From assembly GCA_031268245.1 (NCBI GenBank), contig JAIRXN010000210.1:1-9853 (forward strand): a stretch of DNA of 9,853 nucleotides, given 5' to 3'. Origin of the DNA: Treponema sp. Its GTDB lineage: Bacteria; Spirochaetota; Spirochaetia; Treponematales; Breznakiellaceae. Made by a program: the position numbers and the translations under genes. Below, one piece after another: positions 1 to 6,572 of the stretch. Within the stretch, counting starts at the first letter, position 1, and every line of letters begins with the position of its first letter. The notes under the pieces are model-generated. The model did no database searches. It was not told the origin of the DNA and saw nothing but the letters and a program-made list of their open reading frames with translations.

Positions 1-724
1 GCGAAAACCTATAGGTGCCATTTGGAGTGCGCCCCTGAAAAGCCGCTGGTGTTTGCCCATTCGCCTTACCAATCGGAACCGTTACAGGAAGATGAATACT
101 CCTACACCTTTAGCGGGGAGGATGTTTTTTATCTGCGGAAAATCGCTCAGGTGGAACTGTACCGGAATACGGTACGGCTCAAAATAAACCTCCCTGTGGT
201 GTTTGAGAAACGTGTCCACGATCCATGTCCGTGTCGTGTTTGAAAAACAGGAAATCTGGCGGTATGACGAAGCTCCTGTTTTGTATGACGATATTCTTCA
301 ACCCCATTACCCTTTCAAGGCTCCCCTTGTCCGGGAGATTGAAGCGGGAAACTATGAAGGGCGATACCGGATTATTGACGCTGGCGGGAAGGAACTGCTT
401 TACAATCTTGGCAAAGGGATTACAGCGGCATGGGCGGGAAACCATAAAGCCCTCGCCGATTTATCCTTCTCTCCAAACTTAAAAGCCGACAACTGGACTA
501 ACCCGAAGGATGTTAGCTGGGGTGAAAAGGGATGGAACGTGCATGAGAAAGCGGCGCTGGGTACGCCGATGGGGAACATGACAACAAATGACCAGTACCT
601 TATCAATCCCATCTACGAAACGGAGATCATGACGGATGTTACCAAAAAATCAGTCATGATGAATTTAGTCCGGCACAGGCCGATGATGGGGCCGTCAATC
701 TTCCTCCCCGCCGCAGAGCACTAA
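1..724 (+). pseudogene. Unrecognised protein, 5' end outside window, frameshifted and truncated by IS
   Basis: The reading frame is open from base 1 (frame 1) and continues to a TGA at 241-243. The continuation lies in frame 2 (from about 203 to the TAA at 722-724). The two frames join if a 37-bp offset is removed: the 15 bases at 196-210 reappear with 13 matches at 233-247, both encoding V-V-F-E-K, and deleting one unit gives an uninterrupted protein through LPVVFEK into QEIWRYDEAP. The stop codon is supplied by the left terminal repeat of the adjacent IS, so the natural C-terminus is missing. The visible part is about 225 residues, rich in aromatic and charged residues, with no membrane segment or motif I recognise. 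I assign no function. Confident that it is coding and broken; the duplication as the cause is inference. Confidence 0.55.
196..247 (+). repeat. Imperfect 15-bp direct repeat, offset 37 bp, at the frame break
   Basis: Positions 196-210 and 233-247 match at 13 of 15 bases. The 37-bp offset is not a multiple of three and accounts exactly for the frame change between the two halves of the broken gene. The two mismatches mean the duplication would have to be old, or the resemblance could be chance. Confidence 0.4.
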
Positions 725-735
725 ACTTGACCCAC
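721..735 (+). repeat. Left terminal inverted repeat of the IS4-like element
   Basis: This is a 15-bp perfect inverted match to 1413-1427. It contains the TAA that ends the upstream broken gene. Confidence 0.85.
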
Positions 736-751
736 AATTTTCACTGATTTG

Positions 752-760
752 TGGTATACT
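752..760 (+). promoter_or_regulatory. Possible extended -10 promoter inside the IS
   Basis: TGGTATACT fits an extended -10 (TG-N-TATAAT-like) just inside the left IS end. The TTGACC at 727-732 lies 22 bp upstream, too far for a normal -35, so the call rests on the extended -10 alone. Transcription from here would begin near 767 and would rule out the GTG at 751 as start codon. Confidence 0.3.
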
Positions 761-1412
761 CTCCCAAACGCCGGAAACTCTGGGAGGGGAATATCGTACA
801 AGAGAAAAGTTTCGATATGACGAAAGAGTTTGCCGACATTGTTTTTCATTCTATCCGTCTTGAGGACCGGTGCGTCAGAACCATGGAAACCCTGATTAAG
901 CAGCCGGATAAGTCAATCTGGGAAGCGAGCGAAGACCGTGCTGAAGCCAAAGCTATCTACCGGATGCTCGAGATGAACAGTGAAGCGGTACACACAGCCG
1001 AAGAAGCCTATGAATATGCGGGATATTATATGCAGCGGTGGAAGATAGAACGGTTTCACTATGTACTGAAGAGCGGGTGCGCCATAGAGAAGCTGCAGGA
1101 ACGGAGCATAGAGAAGAGTACGGCGCTTATCGTGATGTACTCAATAATCGCGGTCATGATAATGAACATGACGTATGCGGCACGGCTGACGCCGGATGCG
1201 CCGTGCTCACTGCTCCTGGGGGAAGCGGAATGGAAACTGCTGTATTGTATAGCGAATAAGAGTAAGAAGGAGCCGAAAAGGCCATATACGATGAAGGAAG
1301 CGATAAATTATCTGGGATGGCTGGGAGGGCCCTCCCAGAGTAAAAACGATATGGATAGGGCTTATGAAGCTGTACATCCTGCTGGCATACCGGGAGTACC
1401 TCGCATGATTCC

Positions 1413-1427
1413 GTGGGTCAAGTTTAG
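1413..1427 (-). repeat. Right terminal inverted repeat of the IS4-like element
   Basis: This is the perfect reverse complement of 721-735. The transposase frame reads through it and ends 7 bp outside the element at 1432-1434. Confidence 0.85.
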
Positions 1428-1442
1428 GGCATAGCCGGTGGT

Positions 1443-1702
1443 TTACCGATTTGAATTATTATCAAAGGATACAAGAATATCTATATCGCTATTATCATTA
1501 AATCATCCCGAATTGATGATCCAAATATTGATAATTCAGTAATATAATATTTCTTACAGATATTTACTATATCATCACAATTAAGAGAAATGCCGTTTTT
1601 ATACAATTTTTCCATAACATTCATAATCTGTTTTCCTTGTTGTCTATTATATATCGCAGAATTTTGTTCAACCATTTTTAGTGTATATTTTTTATCATAC
1701 AC
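1443..1702 (-). pseudogene. MNT-type minimal nucleotidyltransferase, frameshifted and truncated
   Basis: Read on the minus strand from ATG 1702, the product contains ITELSIFGSSIRDDL, the GS-x-x-R-x-D start of a minimal nucleotidyltransferase fold. The frame then closes early, but shifting by one base near 1500 (a missing A in an A/T-rich stretch) gives N-D-N-S-D-I-D-I-L-V-S-F. That supplies the second half of the motif with both metal-binding Asp residues. The shifted frame stops at 1443-1445, only 16 bp from the IS end, so the C-terminal half is gone. Such proteins are often the antitoxin-like half of HEPN/MNT pairs, where MntA AMPylates its partner; no HEPN gene is visible here. The stretch is much more AT-rich than its neighbours, which suggests separate ancestry. 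There is no good ribosome-binding site before ATG 1702, so the true start could be an internal Met. Confidence 0.7.
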
Positions 1703-1750
1703 TTTGGCGCAATGGGACTTACAGCAAAATACAAGCGGTTGGAAGATTAC

Positions 1751-1780
1751 GGCATAGTTGCCGTCGGCATAGCTGCCGTC
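1751..1780. repeat. Two tandem 15-bp units
   Basis: The unit ggcatagttgccgtc (1751-1765) is followed directly by ggcatagctgccgtc (1766-1780), with one mismatch. They lie in the 107-bp gap between the nucleotidyltransferase relic and the 3' end of the response-regulator gene. No function is evident. Confidence 0.7.
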
Positions 1781-1809
1781 AATATTGTGTATACCGGTTT
1801 ACGGCAAAT

Positions 1810-3126
1810 TCATCTTAGCCCATAGATCTTGATCTTGTTAAGTACGGTCTTCCGGCTTACTCCCAACTGAATTGCGGCCCTGGTACGGTTTCCATTGCAG
1901 GCGGCAAGGGTATCAATGATGGCTTGTTTTTCAATTTCATCGAGAGAGATCCCATCCTGTGTCCGCTCCGCCGTGTTATTCTGTTCATGAATGTCGATGT
2001 CTTCGGCGCGTATGATCTTGTCCTCACAGAATATCAGCGCCCGTTCAAGAATGTTTTCCAGTTCGCGGATATTGCCGTGAAAGGAATACGAAACAAGTTT
2101 TTCCATGGCTTTCGAACTGAAACTGTAGTCTTCCTTTCCCCGCCGTTTGAGTATGAATTTTGCCAGAAGGGGAATGTCTTCCTGCCGTTCCCTCAGGGGA
2201 GGAAGACTGATCCTGAATACATTGAGTCTGAAATAGAGATCCTCCCGGAAACGGCCTTCACGGACTTCTTCCTCAAGATCCCGGTTGGTGGCGGAGATGA
2301 TCCGTGCCGCAATGGGAATGTCGCTGAGACCCCCCAGGCGCCGGATCTTCCGTTCCTGCAGTACACGGAGAAGTTTTACCTGAAGGATCATCGGCATTTC
2401 CCCAATCTCGTCCAAAAAGATGGCGCCTCCTCCGGCAAGTTCAAAAAGTCCCTGCTTGCGGGAAGCCGCTCCGGTAAAGGCTCCTTTTTCATGTCCGAAA
2501 AGTTCACTTTCCATGAGCCCCTCATGAATGCCGCCGATGTTTACCGCCACAAAGGGTTCCGCGGCATCTCTGCTGCGGCGGTGGATCTCCCGGGCTGCCA
2601 CCTCCTTGCCGGTGCCGCTCTCTCCGGTGATAAGTACCGTAGTATTTCTGTCGGCATCGGCAATCTTGTCTATCTGCAGCGAAATTTTCTTCATCTGCGC
2701 CGCCTCTCCAAGGAGCACATTATGGCTGTTTTCCGTGCGGAGTCCTGCTTCCACAAGGTTTTCCCGGCGCTTATTTTCCACCAGAAACTTGAGTTTTATC
2801 ACCAGTTCTGCCGGATCAAAGGGCTTGACAAGGTAATCCTTTGCTCCTCCCTTGAGAGCGGCTACCGCATCGGCGATCTCTCCGTGGGCGCTGATCATAA
2901 TCGAAGGGAGCCCGAGGCCCCGCTGCTGAATCCAGTCCAGAACCCCCTGGCCCGACATTCCGGGAAGTTTCAAGTCGATAATAGCCGCATCAAAACTCTC
3001 CTTCTCCAGCAGAGTTATCGCCTCCTCCCCGCTTTTTGCGGGACATGAATCGATATTTTCCAGCTGCAGGTACTTTCCGATTGATTCCCGGATATTTTTT
3101 TCATCATCAACAATTAATACACGCAT
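1810..3126 (-). CDS. NtrC-family sigma-54-dependent response regulator
   Basis: This is a 438-residue transcriptional activator with the full NtrC layout. The receiver domain (1-115) has the acidic pair D7-D8, phospho-acceptor D51 in AAIIDLKLPGMSG, S79 and K101. The AAA+ domain (about 138-375) has Walker A GESGTGKE at 168-175, GAFTGA at 215-220 (the loop that contacts sigma-54), and Walker B FLDE with D239-E240. It also has the arginine-containing LRER (311-314) and GNIRELEN (351-358). A Fis-type helix-turn-helix (about 411-437, NGNRTRAAIQLGVSRKTV) binds enhancer DNA. All catalytic residues are present, so it should hydrolyse ATP and open sigma-54 promoters when phosphorylated. It starts one base after the kinase stop, with aggag just upstream of the ATG, so the two are translationally linked. 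The likely partner is the kinase immediately upstream, and the likely target is the sigma-54 promoter at 7843-7858 (inference). Resembles AtoC/ZraR/NtrC; the exact paralogue cannot be told. Confidence 0.96.
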   Translation of the reverse strand: MRVLIVDDEKNIRESIGKYLQLENIDSCPAKSGEEAITLLEKESFDAAIIDLKLPGMSGQGVLDWIQQRGLGLPSIMISAHGEIADAVAALKGGAKDYLVKPFDPAELVIKLKFLVENKRRENLVEAGLRTENSHNVLLGEAAQMKKISLQIDKIADADRNTTVLITGESGTGKEVAAREIHRRSRDAAEPFVAVNIGGIHEGLMESELFGHEKGAFTGAASRKQGLFELAGGGAIFLDEIGEMPMILQVKLLRVLQERKIRRLGGLSDIPIAARIISATNRDLEEEVREGRFREDLYFRLNVFRISLPPLRERQEDIPLLAKFILKRRGKEDYSFSSKAMEKLVSYSFHGNIRELENILERALIFCEDKIIRAEDIDIHEQNNTAERTQDGISLDEIEKQAIIDTLAACNGNRTRAAIQLGVSRKTVLNKIKIYGLR

Positions 3127-3127
3127 A

Positions 3128-4429
3128 TCATTTCTCCTCAGGGATTTTCAGGGTCACGACAGCCCCTCCGTTCTCCCGGTTTTCCAGAACTATACTGCCT
3201 CCCGCGGCTTCCAAAAAACGTTTGCAGATCGCAAGCCCTATTCCGGCGCCTGTACTCTTGGTGGTATAAAACGGATCAAAAATGCGGCTCTTGTCTTTTT
3301 CTTCTATGCCCTTGCCGCGATCCATGATCCTGATGACGATTTCGCCGCCCTCCCGGCTTATCACTGCCTTTATTTCCCCTTCGGGTCCCTCCGCTTCAAG
3401 GGCGTTGCGGATAATATTTTCAAATACGGAACGCAGTCTGGCAGGATCGCTGCTGACTCTCGATTCTTTAACCGAATCTTCCGTAACAATGTTTCTGCCG
3501 CAGAGTCTCTGTGAAGTTTCTTCCAGAAGATCCGCCGGATTGAGCGGCACGGTATTTCCCGCTGCATCCCGAAGAAAATCGTTTACCCGGTAAACAAGGG
3601 CCGAAAGACGGTCAACCTCTTCGTTTATCAGAATCAGCTCTTCCCTGCCTGTACCGGGGAGTATCTTTTCCAGAATCCCTGTCTGGAGCCTTATTGAAAG
3701 GAGGGGGTTCTTTATCTCATGGGCAAGGGTACCGGCGGCAGTCCCCAGAACTACCAGGTTTTTCTGGGATTCAATCCGTTCCCGGTATTCACGGTTGCGT
3801 AAGTATAACTGACGGAAATAAAAAGCCAGAGCCAGAAATACCAGTTCCCAGACAGGAACAGCCAGAGACAGAAGAGTAAGGGTACGGCGGTAAGCCGGAT
3901 GGGCAATATCAATATAGAAATATTTTCCCCCGGCGCCCGGACTGTTTCCCTCACGCCGGCGGCCCGGCTGCTTTTCCGGGGGGAATCCCTCGCCCGCTTT
4001 CGTCCGCCCGGCGGAAGGTTCCGGAGGCGGTACAAAAGTTCTGTCGGATTTAAGCACAAATTTTATGCGGTCGCTTTTTTTGTCGGGAATTGTATAGCGT
4101 CCAAAACGGCTCTTTCCGGAACTTTCCGCAAGAATGCTTTCATCGAAAAATTCGGGGGCCTTCCCCCAGCGGTAGAGGGACTGCTGCTCTTCATCGTAGA
4201 CCCCGATGCCCTCAATCCGGGAACGGAGCAGTTCGCTGGATTCAATTGCTTCGCCGTAATTTTCATAATTGCGCGCGCTTGCAAAAAGCGTGCTGAAGAT
4301 CCGTTCATTGTCATTGTCCCGAATGAGCCGCGCGCGATCCAGGGTTTCCCATACAATCAGTATCGTTAATGCGGAAAATAAAAGCCATGCGGCGACAGTA
4401 ATAATAAAGGACGATATCTTTGTGTTCAC
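3128..4429 (-). CDS. Membrane-bound sensor histidine kinase (NtrB/ZraS-like)
   Basis: This is the partner kinase of the downstream NtrC-like regulator. Counting from the in-frame ATG at 4444 (438 residues), it has a first membrane segment at about 11-32 and an extracytoplasmic sensor region at about 35-185. A second membrane segment follows at about 188-210. The HisKA domain contains H242 in GTLAHEIKNPLLS, and the ATPase domain has the N-box FENIIRNALEA (341-351), G1 DRGKGI (375-380), F-box FDPFYTTKS and G2 GAGIGLA (399-405). All kinase boxes are intact. The sensor region carries a Pro/Gly/Arg-rich stretch (about 137-175), unusual for a ligand-binding fold. I prefer the GTG at 4429 as start because GGAGG lies four bases upstream of it, whereas ATG 4444 has no ribosome-binding site and sits beside a hairpin. 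No known sensor domain is recognised, so the signal is unknown. The gene follows the permease after a gap of about 90 bp that contains a hairpin. Confidence 0.94.
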   Translation of the reverse strand: MNTKISSFIITVAAWLLFSALTILIVWETLDRARLIRDNDNERIFSTLFASARNYENYGEAIESSELLRSRIEGIGVYDEEQQSLYRWGKAPEFFDESILAESSGKSRFGRYTIPDKKSDRIKFVLKSDRTFVPPPEPSAGRTKAGEGFPPEKQPGRRREGNSPGAGGKYFYIDIAHPAYRRTLTLLSLAVPVWELVFLALAFYFRQLYLRNREYRERIESQKNLVVLGTAAGTLAHEIKNPLLSIRLQTGILEKILPGTGREELILINEEVDRLSALVYRVNDFLRDAAGNTVPLNPADLLEETSQRLCGRNIVTEDSVKESRVSSDPARLRSVFENIIRNALEAEGPEGEIKAVISREGGEIVIRIMDRGKGIEEKDKSRIFDPFYTTKSTGAGIGLAICKRFLEAAGGSIVLENRENGGAVVTLKIPEEK

Positions 4430-4433
4430 CGTT

Positions 4434-4438
4434 CCTCC
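4434..4438 (-). promoter_or_regulatory. Ribosome-binding site that decides the kinase start
   Basis: GGAGG on the minus strand, followed by aacg and then GTG (4429-4427). It lies inside the reading frame if ATG 4444 were the start, so it favours the GTG. Confidence 0.5.
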
Positions 4439-4449
4439 GTACATTTGAC

Positions 4450-4477
4450 TTGTTCAATAACTGAGGTTATTGAACAA
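4450..4477. repeat. Palindromic hairpin repeat, copy 1 (intra-operon)
   Basis: The arms ttgttcaataac (4450-4461) and gttattgaacaa (4466-4477) are perfectly complementary over 12 bp around a 4-base loop. On the minus strand the element is almost identical to the hairpin at 7977-8006: one difference in about 28 bases, within the loop. It sits in the gap between the permease stop and the kinase start. Neither side carries a T-run, so it is not a standard intrinsic terminator. In mRNA it could stabilise the 3' end of the upstream genes or modulate expression of the kinase (inference). Confidence 0.85.
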
Positions 4478-4518
4478 CTTTGTTAGACCTGTGCAAAAAA
4501 CGAAGTTGCCGGATAAGT

Positions 4519-5742
4519 CTATTCATAACGCAGTGCGTCTATCGGGTAGAGCCGGGCTGCCTTCTGCGCCGGATAGAAACCGAAGACGATTCCCACAAAT
4601 GCGGCAAAAAGGGCTGCAATCAGGGCAATCAGGGGATTTATCACGGCGGGAATTCCGGCTGTCTCGAGGGCCCTGCAGGCCGCAAGGGCAAGGCATATAC
4701 CCGCAAGTCCGCCGAGAAGGCTCAATGCAACTGCCTCCGATAAAAACTGCAGCAGTATGTCGGCTTTCCGGGCCCCCACAGACATTCTGATGCCGATTTC
4801 CCTGGTACGTTCCGTTACCGACACCAGCATGATGTTCATGATGCCGATGCCGCCGACAAGGAGGGACACGCCGGCAATGGCCGCAAGAAGACCCGTAAGA
4901 CTCCGGGAAGTTTCACTTGCCATGTTGATCACGTCCGCCTGATTCATGATCTCAAAATCGGCAGTATCGCTGTCCTTTAGTTTATGGGCCTCCCGGAGAA
5001 TGAGGCCGGCCTCTTCCTGTGCGGCGTCCATATAATTCCTGCTCACCACACTCATGGCAATATACGAGAGGTTCTGTGAATTGCCGAGCCTTGTTAAGGC
5101 CGTGTCCAGGGGAACCAGGATAACATCATCTTGATCCATGCCTCCGCCGGCGCCTTTCTTTTCCAGAACACCGATAACAGTAAACCTGTCCGCGGATATT
5201 TTTATGTGCTGTCCGAGGGGATTTTCATTTTCAAAGAGATGTGCCGCGGCGCTTGCCCCCAATACCGCAAGACGGTTTCTGGCCTCAAGATCCTCAATGC
5301 CGAAAAATGTCCCTTCCGCTATGTTCCAGTTTCTTATGGGCAGATAGTTTTCCTCCACCCCCATGACGGTAGTTGACAGGCTTCCGCTGTTTGAGGCCGC
5401 TGTAAAATTCCGCTGGCTTACCCCGGATATTGCCATGGCATAGCTTGATTCATTTTTCAGCTTGCGGGCATCGGCTCTGGTAAGACGGTTCGGCCGGGGA
5501 AACGCTCCTCCCATGTTGGCCTGTCCTGCACGCATCATGATGCGCCGGGGTATGATCTGGAGAAGGTTTGTTCCCATGGCGGATATACGCTCTTCAATTG
5601 AACGCTGGGCCCCTGCCCCGGCGGCCATCATCACAATCACGGAACCTACGCCGATAATTATCCCCAGGGAGGTAAGAAGGCTCCGCATACGGTTTCTCAG
5701 AATGCTGCGGAAACTGGTATTGAGCAGCAGAAGGATGTTCAT
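4519..5742 (-). CDS. ABC transporter permease, MacB/FtsX type
   Basis: This 407-residue inner-membrane subunit of a MacAB-type tripartite ABC system works by mechanotransmission instead of a substrate channel through the membrane. The architecture is textbook. There is a cytoplasmic N-terminal helix and TM1 (about 22-44), then a large periplasmic MacB_PCD-type domain (about 45-280). The FtsX domain follows, with TM2 (about 283-308), TM3 (about 334-357) and TM4 (about 369-391). The signature SVTERTREIGIRMSVGAR (308-325) and the terminal P-I-D-A-L-R-Y-E are typical of the family. Unlike E. coli MacB, the ATPase is a separate protein, encoded upstream with an ATGA overlap (5739-5742). The start codon has ggggaga upstream. 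Full length with no break. The substrate cannot be read from the sequence: the family exports macrolides, peptides, lipids or siderophores. Confidence 0.95.
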   Translation of the reverse strand: MNILLLLNTSFRSILRNRMRSLLTSLGIIIGVGSVIVMMAAGAGAQRSIEERISAMGTNLLQIIPRRIMMRAGQANMGGAFPRPNRLTRADARKLKNESSYAMAISGVSQRNFTAASNSGSLSTTVMGVEENYLPIRNWNIAEGTFFGIEDLEARNRLAVLGASAAAHLFENENPLGQHIKISADRFTVIGVLEKKGAGGGMDQDDVILVPLDTALTRLGNSQNLSYIAMSVVSRNYMDAAQEEAGLILREAHKLKDSDTADFEIMNQADVINMASETSRSLTGLLAAIAGVSLLVGGIGIMNIMLVSVTERTREIGIRMSVGARKADILLQFLSEAVALSLLGGLAGICLALAACRALETAGIPAVINPLIALIAALFAAFVGIVFGFYPAQKAARLYPIDALRYE

Positions 5743-6572
5743 GGTTTCTCCCCGGCTTCCGATTTCTGTTTAAGGTCTTCGGCAGCGTTTCTGCGTTCCT
5801 TTACCTCTTCATCCCTGACGATGAAGCCGTCCCGCAGCATTACTATCCGTTTGGTGTAAACCGCCAGTTCGCTTTCGTGGGTAACCATGACTATGGTTTT
5901 TCCCCGCCTGTTGAGATTCTGAAATAGGGCCATGATCTCAAGGCTCATGACGGAATCAAGATTTCCCGTGGGTTCATCCGCCAGAATAAAAGCCGGATCG
6001 CATACCATGGCCCTGGCAATCGCTACCCGCTGCTGCTGGCCTCCGGAAAGCTGGCTCGGGTAATGTTCCATCCTGGATTCAAGCCCCACTTCCCTTAATA
6101 CCGTCCGGGCCCTCTCCCGCCGTCCGGCCCTGCTTGTCTTTGTCTTCCGGTTGTAAAAAAGGGGAAGTTCCACATTTTCAAGGGCAGTGGTTCTGGCAAG
6201 CAGATTAAATGCCTGGAACACAAAGCCTATTTTTTCGTTCCGGATGGCGGCAAAGGTATTCCCCTCCCCCTTAAGAAGGCCGGGGACTTTTTGAGCGGAG
6301 GAACCGCCGTCTCCTGTAAAGCACGTCGTCTCAATACCGTCCAGCCGGTAGCTTCCCCCGCTGGGCCTGTCAAGACAGCCGAGAATGTTCATCAGGGTGG
6401 ACTTGCCCGAACCGGAAGGCCCCATGATGGATACGAACTCGCCTTCAAAAGCGGAAAAGTCCACTCCCCGCAGAGCTTCAACAGTGATACTGTCGTTCCC
6501 TTTGCCGCCGATTCTGAAATTCCGCCTGATACCCCGCATTTCAATTACCGGAACCTGCCTTTCCCCGCTCAT
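5739..6572 (-). CDS. ABC transporter ATPase, MacB/LolD family
   Basis: This 277-residue cytoplasmic ATPase powers the neighbouring MacB-type permease. Visible motifs are Walker A GPSGSGKST (51-59), Q-loop Q120 in IGFVFQAFNLL, signature LSGGQQQR (175-182), Walker B FILADEPTGNLD with D199-E200, and the switch His H232 in VMVTHES. All are intact. Compared with usual MacB/LolD ATPases (about 225-235 residues), it has roughly 20 extra residues at about 84-106, Gly/Ser-rich and containing a Cys, between the first strands and the Q-loop. It also has a charged C-terminal tail of about 25 residues. The gene overlaps both neighbours by ATGA (6569-6572 and 5739-5742), which points to translational coupling and fixed stoichiometry with adaptor and permease. 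LolD is an alternative name, but the MacA-like adaptor beside it favours a MacAB-type exporter. Confidence 0.95.
   Translation of the reverse strand: MSGERQVPVIEMRGIRRNFRIGGKGNDSITVEALRGVDFSAFEGEFVSIMGPSGSGKSTLMNILGCLDRPSGGSYRLDGIETTCFTGDGGSSAQKVPGLLKGEGNTFAAIRNEKIGFVFQAFNLLARTTALENVELPLFYNRKTKTSRAGRRERARTVLREVGLESRMEHYPSQLSGGQQQRVAIARAMVCDPAFILADEPTGNLDSVMSLEIMALFQNLNRRGKTIVMVTHESELAVYTKRIVMLRDGFIVRDEEVKERRNAAEDLKQKSEAGEKP

Larger units (their letters stand above)
721..1427 (+). mobile_element. Internally deleted IS4-family (IS50/Tn5-like) insertion sequence
   Basis: The ends are perfect 15-bp inverted repeats: ctaaacttgacccac at 721-735 and its reverse complement at 1413-1427. Between them lies one open frame that joins the N-terminal and C-terminal parts of an IS4-family transposase. 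The element is 707 bp, about half the usual length of such elements. The bases flanking the two ends (cgcagagca on the left, ggcatagcc on the right) do not match, so no 9-12 bp target duplication is visible. The genes on both sides are truncated at the element, which suggests a deletion or recombination event at the IS and not a simple insertion. Confidence 0.85.
751..1434 (+). pseudogene. IS4-family transposase with in-frame deletion of the catalytic core
   Basis: The N-terminal part (from the ATG at 817) matches the DNA-binding region of Tn5/IS50-like transposases, with the pattern D-R-C-V-R...S-I-W-E-A-S-E-D-R-A-E-A-K-A-I-Y-R. At about 973-991 the frame jumps to the C-terminal part, which carries the IS4 signature Y-(2)-R-(3)-E-(6)-K exactly (Y at 1027, R at 1036, E at 1048). 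The catalytic Glu is therefore kept, but the central segment with both catalytic Asp residues is missing. The frame encodes 227 residues from GTG 751, or 205 from ATG 817, against roughly 450 for the family. Because the deletion is in frame, a short protein could still be made. It cannot be catalytic, but it could bind the ends or a full-length partner (inference). A strong Shine-Dalgarno-like run at 783-790 has no ATG at a suitable distance; ATG 817 is the best start. Confidence 0.8.

Noticed and set aside
1712..1825. Small plus-strand open frame of 37 codons covering the tandem 15-bp repeat
   Set aside because: No ribosome-binding site, it overlaps the 3' end of the regulator gene, and its product is mostly made by the repeat. 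Too short to support.
1924..3048. Long open frame (374 codons) on the plus strand opposite the response-regulator gene
   Set aside because: It is the antisense shadow of a complete NtrC-family gene and shows no protein-family pattern of its own.
4450..4477. Intrinsic terminator between permease and kinase
   Set aside because: The stem is strong but has no T-run on either strand, and a close copy occurs elsewhere as part of a repeat cluster.
4488..4510. Second sigma-54-like site before the kinase gene
   Set aside because: A GG and a GC are present on the minus strand, but 14 bases separate them instead of 10.
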